From positions 1 through 19,503 of the forward strand of contig PJAB01000882.1 of the NCBI GenBank assembly GCA_002887195.1: a stretch of DNA of 19,503 nucleotides, given 5' to 3'. Below the pieces are notes generated by a model. It made no database searches and was not told where the DNA came from. It saw nothing but the letters and a program-made list of their open reading frames with translations. The translations under genes and the position numbers were made by a program. This stretch comes from Chrysochromulina parva (lineage: Eukaryota; Haptophyta; Prymnesiales; Chrysochromulinaceae). Below, in pieces: positions 1 to 10,709 of this stretch. The first letter of the stretch is position 1, and each line of letters begins with the position of its first letter.

Positions 1-815
1 GACCTTGCAGTTGGTCATGCGCTTGGGGCAGCCGACCGAGATCTTCTTGTCGAGGAGGAAGCCGTCGGGGTCGAGGTACGAGTCGGTCAGCGTGCCGCCG
101 ATGCGCTTGATGATCTGGATCTGGTCCAGGTTCGTGCTCCCCTTGAGCTTGAGCACCGCCTGCACCGCGATCTCGGCAAAGTGCTCCTTGTCCTGCGACA
201 GGACCTTCGAGGAGAGCGTCGTCTTGGCGATGTTGATCAGGTCCTGGCGGAAAGCCTCGGGCGACTTGGAGTTGTCGACGGCGGCGGTGTCAAGCGCCTT
301 GAGCGCCGCGTCGCGCGCCAGCCGGTACCCTGCCACCACTGTCTGCGGGTGCATCTTCTTCTCGATGAGCTCGGCCGCCTGGCGAAGGAACTCGCCCGCG
401 AGCACGCACACCGAGGTGGTACCGTCGCCCACCTCGTCGTCCTGCACCTTGGAGATGTCGATGAGGACCTTGGCCGCCGGGTTGTCGATGAGCACCGACT
501 TGAGGATTGTCGCGCCGTCGTTGGTCACCGACACGTTGCCGCCGCGGCTCGTCGACTGGAGGATCTTGTCCATGCCCTTGGGGCCGAGGGACGACTTGAC
601 CAGGTCGGCCACCGCGAGCGCGCCAACGATCGAGGCCTGCGTCAAGGCGGTGAGCATGGCGGACGCGGAGCGCGGTGAGCGTCACGCACCCAAGTGGACA
701 TCGATGCGGGCAGGGATAAGGTGTGGCGGGGACGCACCATGCGGGCCTGCTCGCCCTTGGCTTCCTGGCCGCCCTCCTCAAAGAGATTGACGGGGGCAAA
801 CGCATCACCCATCAT
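1..815 (-). CDS. CCT2: T-complex protein 1 subunit beta (CCT beta), N-terminal part
   Basis: Subunit of the cytosolic group II chaperonin CCT/TRiC, which folds actin, tubulin and other proteins in an ATP-driven double ring. Exon 1 is 738-815 and exon 2 is 1-636, continuing past the left edge. The 101-nt intron (637-737) has a GTGCGT donor and a GCAG acceptor in phase 0. The splice joins EQARM to ASIVGALAV, which aligns without a gap to the beta-subunit N-terminus. The 238 residues seen show LGPKGMDK (43-50), NDGATIL (65-71) and the ATPase motif GDGTTS (96-101). The stretch around [10 protein letters not shown] (77-86), HPQTVVAGY, and the [13 protein letters not shown] segment point to beta rather than another subunit. 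About 300 C-terminal residues are missing. The start is MMGDAF at 815; the second ATG at 812 is equally possible. An unspliced reading from the ATG at 658 would lose the conserved N-terminus. Confidence 0.95.
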
Positions 816-1384
816 GATTGAAGAGGAGAGTGTCGACAGCCTGCGATAATGGCGCAGCGGGACGCGCTTCGTGTGAGGCACAACGGGCCAACTGGCAGCC
901 CAAATCGTCGGCTGCCGGGCGCCGGCAGCGGCTGGCGACGCGGCGCAGGCGCAGCTGCGCGGGGCATGAGGTCCATCGGGACCAGGGTGCTGGACCCACG
1001 CGCGGGGCGGCGTGCGCAGCGCCTTGGCCGATCGCAACGGCCAATCGGCGCGGCATCGGCGAGCGCACGAGGATTGGGAGTCGCGGCTGTTGGACGCTCT
1101 TTCCCCACAGCAAAACAGTTGTTCACACCGCACCTCGCAGCGTTAAACCGAGTCAGACAGCGCTCCAACCCATTGCCCTTATGATACCCCTGACTGTAAC
1201 CACGACTGTGCAGATAAAGGCGCCCTTTTTTAATTTCTTGCTGAATGGGAAAAGAAAAGTTCCTCTTAGTCACCTTGCACCTCGTTTTGGGCGCGCACAT
1301 AAGCATCGGAGAAACATTGCAGGCAGCCGACCTGGAAAAGTTGGCGTCTGTTTCGTTGAAGCCTGTTCAGTGTTCACAAACGCA
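816..1384. promoter_or_regulatory. Divergent intergenic region between CCT2 and the giant WW/IQ gene
   Basis: This 569-bp gap separates the CCT2 start (minus) from the proposed first exon of the large plus-strand gene, so it must hold both 5' ends and probably both promoters. An A/T-rich island near 1218-1240 stands out from the GC-rich surroundings. No clear TATA box, RNA gene or repeat array is visible. Open frames in it on both strands look like GC-driven noise. The role as a bidirectional promoter is inferred from geometry only. Confidence 0.4.
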
Positions 1385-4300
1385 ATGCTTTCGGAGGTGC
1401 GCTGCGTGGCGATCCCGCCCTTCGCCTTGATGACATGTCCTGACCCGGACCTCTGGTGCCACACCGCAGGATGGCGCGTTTAGCGACAACGGTGACGAGT
1501 TTGACCAGGAGGAGGACCTCGCCGCGATGGCAGCAGAGGCGGCCGCACTGCGCTCGGAGGCAGCCGCGGAGGCCGACTCGGCTGAGAATGCTGCCAGCAC
1601 GGCTGAGATTGCAAGGCTGAGGTTTCTTGCCGCCGAGGCTGCTTTGGCGGATGAGGCCGCAGCCACGGCCAAAGCAGCAGGTCCGAGCGCCACGCTGCAG
1701 ACCATCCCTTCGTCGGTCGACGTGCGCGACCAGCCGCCACCGCCGAAGCGGCCACCGAAGAAGCCAACGCCCACACCCCCACCGAGCGAGCCGCCGGCGC
1801 GGCGCGTGCCGAGGAAGGTGCGTGTCGAGGCGCCGGTGGAGGCGCCGGCGGCCTCCAAGTCGCTTCTGCCAGAGGCGCCAAAGGTCGTTTCGTCGCGACG
1901 CGTGCTTGATGGCGAGGGCGACTGGCAGCGCGCCTTGACGCAGCGGATCGACACGCCCGCGCGTCGCTCGCGTGTCGGGCTACGCGCAGAGCCCCTCTCT
2001 CTCGCAAGGATGATCTGGCGCAGCGTGCCCGACGGAATCAAGAAGCGTCGCAAGGAGGTGGGGAGCACATACAAGGTGCCAAAGCTCGACCTCTCTCAGA
2101 TGGCGCTCCTCTATTCGGCGGGCGATTCCCTCGCGGTGGCCGCAATGCACTCGCTCGATGCGCGCACGCTCTCCGCCCGTCTGCCGCACGGCCCTCTGCG
2201 TCCTCTCTCCCGACAGCTGCCGACGCGGATGCCCGCGCTGACCGAGCGCGTGCCCGACACGGCGCTGAGCGAGCGCATGCCGCTGCCAAAGCTCTCGCAC
2301 ACCGCCTTGCCGCCGCCGCCGCCCGCCGCCGTTGCCTTTGCGGGCGCGCCGTGCGCCGCTTCCGCACCAGCCGCGCCGAGCGCCGTCGCGGGCTCCACCC
2401 ACGACGAGGGCAGCAGGGCGCTCCCCACACTCGGCGGCGCGGCCGGCGGCGCGGCCGGCGGCGCTCGTCTGCCGGCGGGCTGGGTGATCCTTTGCCAGGA
2501 GCGCGAGCAGGTCGTCGAGCAAGCGCTCAACATGGCGCTGCGCCTCGGCGGCTTTTACGCGGCAAACGCCGCCGGTGCCGGTGCCGGTGCAGGGGCAGGT
2601 GCTGACGAGGGCGGCGTCGAAGGCGCCGCCGCTCATAACGCCACTCATGGCGCCGCTCATGGCGCCGCTCATGGCGCCGTCGCGCTGCCGTCGAATGTGG
2701 TACGCGCCGCGGCGGAGTGCCTGACCGCACTGCGGCGCACGGGCGTCGCGATCGTCGAGGCATTGTTAAGCTGGCAGGCCGCCGTGGCCGCCGCCAGCCG
2801 GCGCACCCATGAGCACCGACATGCTCTCGAGCAACGGCGCCAACGGCTCCTCGGCGAGAAGCGATCGCTGCACGCGCTGCGCCAGCGCCGGCTGCGAGCG
2901 GCGGCGCGTGATTACGGCGACGTGTCCATAGCGGAGTCGCAGCCGCCGCCTCGCCGCCAGAAGGCGAGCGCCGCCGACGGCGACGCGCCCGCTGCCCCCG
3001 CGGCGGTCGGCAAGTTCCCGGGGCTACGGCCAGCGGCCGCCGCGCAGCAGTCAGTGGGCCTCTCGCGCCTGCGCTCCGACCTCAGTGGTGGTAGTGGTGG
3101 TGGTGGCGGCTTTGGCGGCAAGGACAAGGAGCGCGAGGGGTGGGGCGGCGTGAGCTTCTCGTCGTACACACTCCACTACGCGACGGCGGCGCCCGGCTCG
3201 ATGCAACGCTCACGCGAGGCGGCAGGGCTGTGGGACGGGCATGACTATCTCCTCAAGCTGCTCTCGGACGTGTGGCGGCTGCCGCTCCCCTCGATGTCCG
3301 ACCCGTTCGCTCTCCGTTGGTTTGAGCCGGGCAGCCCGTTCGCGCCGACGACCGAAGAGCTGCCGCGTCTGCGTGCTGCCGAGACGGCGCTCCACCGGCT
3401 GGTCACCGCCAAGCAGGCGGCGGCCCTGAGCGCCGTCGAGGTCGGCGTCGCGCTCCGGCTGCAGCGGCTGCCCGAGCGCACGCCCTTTGGCGCGCCGGCT
3501 GAGGTCGTGGCCGAGGCGGCCGCTGCGGCCAACTGGCGAGTGCTCGCCTCCGTCTTCTACGGCGACGAGGGGGTGGCGGGCTTTATGCAGCGCAAGCGCC
3601 ACCAGTGGCGCGCCGAGCGCGCGGCCGCCATGTGCCAGATGAGCTACCGGCGGACGGCGCTGCTCCGTCGCGTGCGCATGCGCATGCGGGCAAAGGAGGA
3701 GGCGGCCGCGCGCGTGGTCCAGTACTATTACAAGAACAAGCTGCTCGTGGGTGGGTTGGCCCTCAAGCTCGTCAACCTCGCGCACGCGCAGATGGAGAAG
3801 GAGCGCGAGAGGCGCGCCGCGGAGCTCGTGCGTCGGCGGCAGGAGGAGCGGCTGCGGCTGGGTGAGCGGGCGGCCGCGGAGAAGCGCGAGCGTCGGCTGA
3901 GGGCGCTCCGCTCGGCGCTGCGCGAGTACGCGGCGGGCGACTTTCTCACGCGCGTCATGCGTGGCGCCCTCTCGCGCATGGTCAAGAGGAGGCTCAAGCT
4001 CAAGCAGAGCGCCTTCCTTCGCAACTTCTCGGCCGATGGCACGGGGCACGCGCTCAACTACATTGTCAAGTTCCAGCGGCGCGTGCGGCTGTGGCTCGCG
4101 CACAATGAGCTCTTCCAGTCGCTCTACGAGGAGCACCGGCACGCGCTGCTCATGCAGCGCACTGCGCCCGAGCACCATGCCCTCGAGGCCTTCCTCGACG
4201 CCCGCGAGCCCGGAGTGACCCGAGCCTTCGAGGCGGCGCACGCCGCGGTCGCCACCTCACGCCCGCGGCTGCGAGAGCTCATGCAGGCGCAGCTGCGGGT

Positions 4301-7300
4301 GAGCCGCGGCCAGGGTGAGCTCGCGGGCTTGCTCCAAGTCGAGGAGATCGAGGGCCAGCGAGGGGGGCTGCCGCTCCCCTCGGGGGGCGTGCCCGAAGCG
4401 AAGCGGCTCGTCGCCGCCGCCTCGTCGAAGATTGAGGCTGCCTCGCGCCACGCCGAGACGGCGATGGCGGAGCTCGAGGCCCTTGTCAGTCGGCGAGCGC
4501 AGTGTGCGGCGGCGCAGGCGCTCGCGGCCGAGATCGAGATCTCGCACCCGATCTCGTACCCGATGCTCCTTGGGATGAGCCTGCTGCTCGGCGAGGGGTC
4601 CCGCCGCGCGGCCGCCGACGCGGCCGCGGCCACCGAGGCGCTGCGGGGCGCGTGGAAAGCTCTCGAGACGGCCTCGACCGAGCTCGCGATCTCCGAGGCG
4701 CAGGCGAAGCCGAGTGAGGTCCAAGGCCGTCGAGATCGCGCCTCGCGCCTCGCCGCTCGCATGCCCTCTCTGCGCGCCGAGGCGACCGAGGCCATGCACC
4801 ACCTGCCCGTGCACCATGAGCTCCTCGGGGTGCTGGCCGCCGCCACCGGCGAGCGTCACGTGCTCGCGCTCGTGCGCCAGCGCTGCCAGTGGCGCCGCTG
4901 GGGCATGGCGCGCATGGAGCGCATCACGGCGCTCACGGTGCTGCGCGGCACACGCGCGCCCGCGAAGCAGTACGCTGCGCTCCAGCGCACACAGGCGGAG
5001 GCGCGCGGGATGGCGAGCGTGCTCGATGCTCTTGCGCCGTGCACGCGCTCGCCCCCATGCTCCCTCGTGCTGCGCCCGGCTGGGCTCTCGAGCCTGCCCC
5101 CGACCACCACGGCCGCCTCCCTCCTTGCGGCGATTCGCGAGCACTTGCTGCCGGACCTCGCCGAGGCGTGCGGCGTGCACACCAGCCGCTTCGAGCGGCT
5201 CGACGTGGCGTTCGGATCGGGCGGGAGCGCCGAGATGGGCGAGCTCGGGCTCGAGCTGCTCGCTCAGGACGGCGCCATCGACTTTGGGATCCGGATCCAT
5301 CACGAGGAGGGCTCGTCCAGCCGAGATTCGACCTCGCTACTGCACCAGCTCCACAAGGAACTGCCCTACGGCGAGGTGCCCATGCGCCGTCTCGCGCGCG
5401 CGCTCCGGATGCACCCCGCGCAGAGGCTCGAGTTCCGCGTCGTCTCCACGGACGAGCCGCCCGTGCAGCGCGTCAACGTGCGCCGCGTCCTCTCGGAACA
5501 GCTCGAGGGCTGCAAGGCGGAGGCGCAGGCGGCGCGCTCGGCGCTCGACGATGCCATCGTCGCCAAGCGCAACGAAGCGTCCAAGCTGCTCCCGGGCTGC
5601 TTGGGGATGCGCACCAAGCCGATCAAGCTGCGCCTTGCCACCGCCAAGGGCGCGCAGAAGCAGTGCGAGGGCCTCCTCAAGCTCGTGCCCGAGCGCGCAT
5701 CCGACGATGACGAAACTCTGCAATTCGAATGGTTGCCGAGCGTGATCGCTGAGGCACGTGAGAAGGTGGATGCGGCGCTGAGCGAGTGTGAAGGGCCGCT
5801 GGGTCGGCTGCTTCCGTGCGTCGAGCAGCGCGAGGTGGGCAAGCGCGCCCTCTCCGAGGTGACCCTCGCGATGAGCGTCCTCTCTGCCGTCAAGTCGCTA
5901 CCGGTCGAACCTCCCCTCGAGAATGCGGGCAAGCTCATCACGGAAGAATTGCATGGCGCCTTTTACCAGCACCGCGACCTCGTCTACGCGCGCCGCACGC
6001 TCGCATGCGCCATCTCGCACTTCGCGGCCAAGCTCACGTTCACGGTCGCGGGTCTCGTGCCCAAGGCGGGTGGCAACGATGTGATCGGAGAGGTCGCCTC
6101 GTCGCCCATCGGCGCCCGGCGCGCGAGCGCCGTCGTGATGGCCGGCGGCCCGGGCGGCGTCGTGATGGGCGGCGGCCTTGGAGGCAAGGGGTTTGTCGGC
6201 CCCTTTGGCGGCAAGGGCGGCGGCGTCGGTCGAAGTGGTCCGAAGACGCCGAGCGTCGTCGTGGGCGCCAAACGGACGGCGGGGGCGGGCGGCGGGTTGC
6301 GGGTGCTCGACCCGGAAGGCTCCCTCGCGCGTGTGAAGGCGACGATGCTCCTCACGCCCAACCCTTCCCTCTGGACTCCACCCAAGGCGACAAGAGTGCT
6401 CGGCTTCGAGCCCGAACGCTCGGGACGACGCGCTCAATACGACGCGGATCGCGCGTCGGCCGGCGTGGAAGAGGGGGCGTCGGCCAACGAGGCGGCGCCT
6501 GTGACGAGCTTGATCACGCCCGAGCGTGTGGTCGAGATGTGCGCGACCTTGGGCATCGCCCTCGGCGGCGGCGAGCCCGAGTACCACCTCGCATGGCTCG
6601 CTGTCGAAGCCCTCGCTGCGCCGCTCCCGCCGCTCTGGCGCCGTCTCGAGCGCCCCAAATCCGCGGCCGAGAGCGCCGTCTCGGGCGCCGAGGCCCACCC
6701 AGGGCGCGCGCCGCCCTCGCCCTCGCCCTTGCTCAAGCCGCGCCAGCCTGCCGCCACGGCTCTCGTGGGGGGTACGCCCCCACTCGCACGCTCGCCCGTT
6801 GGCGGCGCCGTGCATGGATCCGCCGAGATGCAATCTCAGATACCATCTCAGATGCAAGCGGCGGGCCTCGCCTCGCCTCGGCACGCATCGAGGGCGCTCG
6901 AGTGGGACTTGTCCTACGACCAGCCGCCGCTTGCGGGCCGTGGGACGGACGACCAGTACTACTACGAGCACACGGTGAGCGGCGCGCTGCTTGCCGAGCA
7001 CCCGCTGCTGCCCGTCTTTGCCCAGATGGTCGCCTCTGAGCGGCGCCGGCGCGACAAGCCACGCCCATGGACCTCTATCGAGGACTGGATGCTCTTCGCG
7101 GGCGAGAACGAGACGATCGTCTTCTTCAGCCTCGCGTCGCGCACGCGCACGCGCGAGGTGCCCGCTGAGCTCCTCACTGAGCAGCAGCGCCTCATCGACT
7201 TCCGCTCGGGCGCTGCGACGGGCGCGCCCATGCCCGGTGCTGTGAGTGGCGCTCGGGCGGCGCCGCCCTCCCAGGCGACCCTCGCTCGCGCGCGCAAGGA

Positions 7301-7859
7301 GATGGCTCTCGGGCGGCGGCCTAACCTTCGCGAGGAGCACACGGAATACGGGGTCCTCGGAGGCGTCCAAGGGGTTGGGGGGGGCTCGGGGGTGGGGGGA
7401 TGCTCGGCTGCGGTGCGCGCCGCCGCCAAGCAAAAGAGTGCGGAGCTCACAAAGGCATCGCACCACTTCCGGCACGCGTCGCTGCAGGTGCGACCTCGCG
7501 GGCTGCCCGAGGTGCTTGTAGCCGCGTCGCGCCTCAAGGTCGACATCTTCGCGCAGCCCGCAATGCTCTGGCTGTGCGACGCGATCCTCGCGACCGACTA
7601 CCTGCCCATCGCGTGGACCAAGCATAGCCAGAGACGCGATGTGCTCGAGCGCATGGGCAGCCAGCAGACCGACGCCCAGGGGCTCGAGCTCTTCCTAGGG
7701 CAGCTCTCTGCCGCCGATCGATTGCGCTTCACCGCGCTAGGCGAGGTGCCAAAGTACCACCACGCACTGCTCCAGGCGTCCACGGAGCAGCACCCGCTCG
7801 AGGCCGTCGCCAAGGACGTGGAGCGTTACCTCTGCGCCGCACCAGGCAGGGCCGTGTGA
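1385..7859 (+). CDS. Giant coiled-coil protein with IQ-like motifs and degenerate WW-like domains
   Basis: Uninterrupted frame from ATG 1527 to TGA 7857-7859 gives 2,110 residues (numbering used here). The frame stays open upstream to a stop at 1431-1433 and encodes an acidic, coding-like stretch (DNGDEFDQEEDL), so I prefer a spliced start: a 12-nt exon MLSE at 1385-1396, intron 1397-1469 (GTGCGC...CCGCAG), exon 2 from 1470, 2,133 residues in all. Residues about 1-650 are Ala/Pro/Gly-rich and probably disordered. Residues 680-860 are basic and helical with two IQ-like motifs, AARVVQYYYKNKLL (about 726) and YIVKFQRRVRLWL (about 845), possible calmodulin sites. Residues 860-1170 are helical; 1180-1306 form a possible globular domain; 1540-1570 are Gly-rich. 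At 1690-1840 lies a linker LAWLAVEALAAPLPPLW, then DDQYYYEHTVSGALLAEHPLL, resembling ciliary WW proteins of the CEP164 type. Function unknown; a ciliary or basal-body scaffold is inference. Confidence 0.8.
2631..2678 (+). repeat. 12-nt in-frame tandem repeat in the giant gene
   Basis: Four copies of a GCTCATGGCGCC-like unit, the first two slightly diverged, encode an AHGA-type peptide repeat in the low-complexity N-terminal region. Related short in-frame repeats flank it: a GGAAGGAAGG stretch encoded near 2434-2463 and a GAGAGAGAGA stretch encoded near 2570-2605. The unit length is a multiple of three, so copy-number change would not shift the frame. Confidence 0.85.
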
Positions 7860-8245
7860 AAGGCCCCGTGAGCCGCTGCCCCTTTGGGCGAGGCCCCCCA
7901 GGCTGTGCCACGCACCAATATAACCGACGGTTCTAGCTCGTCGTGCCGCCGGAGAACGGAAGGGACTTGCTTGTTTACGTGGGGTGGGAAACTCATACAC
8001 AGCTTCGGCGCGCATGGCGAACGCTGGCGGCATGGCAGCCATGCACGTGTGAACACTTTTGATGAGGTACATGTAGTCCTTATAGACGTGGTGAGCGCGG
8101 GGGGGTGGGACGACGGTTTTCTGACTTATGGATTCACGCTCCTCTGAGTGTGAAGTCATCGAAGGCAAGGTGCCGCGACAGGCGATAGGGCCGACTATCG
8201 GCCCGTCAAGATGCAGAATCTCCGACAACGACTCTCCGCACGTGC
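7860..8245. other. Intergenic region, 3' of giant gene and 5' of EEP gene
   Basis: The 386 bp between the TGA of the giant gene and the ATG of the next plus-strand gene should carry the first gene's 3' UTR and the second gene's promoter. An A/T-containing stretch (CAATATAACC) lies near 7915-7923. I see no RNA gene, repeat array or convincing extra exon. Confidence 0.4.
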
Positions 8246-10060
8246 ATGGATAGGCCCGGAGACAGGCCAATGCGCAACCGGATGGTCAGCGAGGACTCGT
8301 GCGAGGACTCGTGCGAGGACACCGACGGCGAGCTGCTGGATGCTGCTCCGCGACGCAAACCGCAATCGCGCGCCCGCTGGCTGGGGCTCAGCTGCTGCTT
8401 CTTCGCCTCGGTCGGTCTGATGATGCACGGGCTCCTGCGCGAATGGACGGACGCAGGCGTGCTCAACGCCGTCACCTGGAACATCGCGGCCATCAATAAC
8501 AACCCGTTCGAGTACTGGATCACGCACAACGACGCCGACTACAACAAGCTGATGGAGGATGTACAGACTTTCATCGACGCGCCCGGCGAGCGCGACGTGC
8601 TCGTGAGCCAGGTGTTCACGCCGGCCATGTTTGGTGAGCTCAAGGCGCTCATGGGGGCACGCCAGTGGCCCGGGCTCGATGCCGTCGAGGAGCGGTGGAC
8701 GGGCGACTTTTCGCAGCGCAAGATCATCAGCGGCTTCCTCAAGGACAGTGCGCTGGGCGAGAAGCGGCTCACCTCGATGCCGGACCGCGTGACAAACACG
8801 ATCAACGTCGCGGGCGGCGGCGTTGCCAACCGCCCGACGGTCATCAACTGCTTCGGGGGTGACATGAGCTCAATTCCAAGCTGGTGGGCCGAGTGGAAGG
8901 GGTTCATGTTTGAGAAGGCGCTCGCACTGCCCGGGCGCGACGGCGGCGTGACGCAAACGATCCCCGCGTCCATGCTGGCCAAGATCAAGCGCTCCAAGTA
9001 CCCGGCGATCACCGAGGCCGAGGAGAATATCTCGGTGCCCCTTCAGACCCTTGCCCAGGCGATCTTTGACGCGGTCCTAGTCCACGTGGTCAACTCGGTC
9101 TCCCCTGGCGCCAAGTGGCAGCGGCTGCAGCAGCAGATGTGCGACGCTCTCAATCGGCGCAAGAACGAGCGCACGCTCGCGATCCTCGCGCGCACGTACA
9201 GCGATGCCACCATCATCTTCCTGCAGGAGACCGCCTCCGTCTTTGTCAAGACCACCGAGGCCCACCCAACGCTCGCCTCGAGATTCTTCCTCGCCAAGGC
9301 GGCGACCCTCGACGCGAAGCGCGACCAAAACTCGATCGTGCTGCTCTCGCGCGCCTTTTTCAACGAGGCCACCCTCGCCGAGCACACGAGCGCCGTCATG
9401 GGCGGCTTCGACAAGTCTGTACCGGTCGCGGACGGTGATTTGCTCGTCGTGTCCGTCGACGACCTGATGGGCCGCAAGTATGCTCGCGGATGACCTCTGA
9501 TGACCCCTGAGTGCCACGGATGACCTCTGATGACCTCTGATGACCTCTGATGACCTCTGCTGTCCCCGAGTGCCACCAGATACCTGCTAGCCTCCTTCCA
9601 CGGCGACACCAACGGTCTCGCGACGCTCCCCGTACTCGCTGCCCTGCACAAGCTTGCCCTCACCATGCCGGAGCACCGGCTCGTCTTCGGGCTGGACGCG
9701 AACACATATGAGGTCGGCAGTGGCTCGAAGCAGGGCGTGGCCGAGTTTGCGACCGCCTTTGTGCTCGACGGGTACACTTCATGTTGGGGCGACCAGCCTG
9801 ACCCCAAGAGCGATACCACTTACAACGCGCGCACCTTCTTGCAGCCGCAACTCCAAAAGGCGGCGCGCATCGATGAGAAGGTTAGCAAGGGCGACAAGAA
9901 CCCGAAGGATTTCATTCTCTTCTCGAAGAACGCCTTCACGCTCCAGGCCGCCACCAAGGACAATACCGGTGAGCGCCGATACATTACGGATATGGTCTTC
10001 CCAACGCTCAGCTTCCCTTCCGACCACGGCATCGTCGCGGCCTCCCTCGCGGTCCGGTGA
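8246..10060 (+). CDS. Membrane-anchored endonuclease/exonuclease/phosphatase (EEP) fold protein
   Basis: Exons 8246-9477 and 9580-10060 are joined across a 102-nt intron (GTATGC donor, CCACCAG acceptor, phase 2). The splice makes MGRKYLLASFHGDTNG, and the protein is 570 residues. A basic stretch is followed by one hydrophobic segment (about 45-64), which predicts a type II signal anchor with the domain outside the cytosol. EEP motifs follow in order: VTWNI (N79), FLQE (E328), DQNSIVLLS (360-368), SFHGDTN (H418), FGLDANT (D450, N452), DFILFS (D521) and FPSDHGIV (S558-D559-H560). These match the metal-dependent catalytic set of DNase I, APE1 and sphingomyelinase-like enzymes, so activity looks intact. 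The substrate (nucleic acid, phosphoinositide or lipid) cannot be told. Oddity: about 245 residues lie between the N and QE motifs, which are usually a few tens apart. Start at 8246; the in-frame ATG at 8270 is an alternative. Confidence 0.85.
9489..9568 (+). repeat. 10-nt tandem repeat filling the EEP gene intron
   Basis: The unit GATGACCTCT occurs twice (9489-9508, the second copy with one change), is broken by GAGTGCCACG, then occurs four more times exactly (9519-9558). A second GAGTGCCAC element sits just before the acceptor, so a composite block appears to have been duplicated. Almost the whole 102-nt intron (9478-9579) is built of these units. Confidence 0.9.
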
Positions 10061-10709
10061 GCGCGCCGCGGGACGGGAGGACGCCGCGCCCGGGAGGACG
10101 CCGCGCCGCTCTTCGGCCCAAGAACCGGTGTGACTTGAAGAGAGTGCTGGTGCTCGTGGGGCGACTTGGGAATGGAGGTGCAAGGTGCTACAGATGCAAC
10201 GTCCGAATCGTGACGAATCTTGTCGAATCGCCAAACCGAAACGTGACGAATCTCATCGACGAATCTCAAATCCGCAAACGCCGAATCCGCGCCCTCGCGT
10301 GTGGCTGCGGCGCGTGCCGGCTCGGGTCGTCGCGGGCGATCTTGATCCGGAACCGGGCGCGGCGGGTCGGTGGCCTCCGGGCCGGACTCGGCAGGACCTG
10401 CACGCCTGCAGCAGACCTTTCGCGGGCCCGCTCCGGTCCGCTCCGGTGATCTTTGAGGCTGACAAAGTTTGTCAGATCTGTTTCGGCTTTCGGTCCCTGT
10501 GAGCCGTGCGCGGATTGCATGTGCATGTATACGTGCTCATGTAAGTACTAAACTCCGATACACCGAACTGGGAGAGAACTGGCCCGGACGCTCGGAGCAT
10601 CCCGCGTTCTGAGCTTCTGACGCTCCCGCCCCGTGAAAGCCGTGACAGATTCACCATACAGCGACACGACGTACTCGATAGCTTTGGTTCGTGTTGACCC
10701 TGTGAGAAT
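10061..10709. other. Convergent intergenic region with short direct repeats
   Basis: This 649-bp gap lies between the 3' end of the EEP gene (plus) and the 3' end of the small coiled-coil gene (minus) and should hold both 3' UTRs. It contains a direct repeat GGGAGGACGCCGCGCC near 10075-10105, two copies of CGTGACGAATCT near 10209-10250, and a CGCTCCGGTC-type repeat near 10430-10446. No gene or structured RNA was recognised. Short open frames here lack any protein-like composition. Confidence 0.5.

Noticed and set aside
290..808. 172-codon minus-strand frame overlapping CCT2
   Set aside because: Out-of-frame shadow of the CCT2 exons; the CCT2 frame has the conserved chaperonin motifs.
818..1483. 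221-codon plus-strand frame upstream of the giant gene
   Set aside because: Needs a TTG start, is low in coding character, and spans the presumed divergent promoter; only the 12-nt exon at 1385 (in another frame) has support.
5898..7625. 575-codon frame antisense to the giant gene
   Set aside because: Arg/Gly/His-rich mirror of the sense codons; the sense strand has the WW-like and other protein-like features. The same applies to the long antisense frames at 3210-4241 and 4257-5303.
9489..9568. Tandem 10-nt units as a CRISPR-like or regulatory array
   Set aside because: The units are adjacent without unique spacers, and they lie inside an intron required by the EEP reading frame in a eukaryotic gene.
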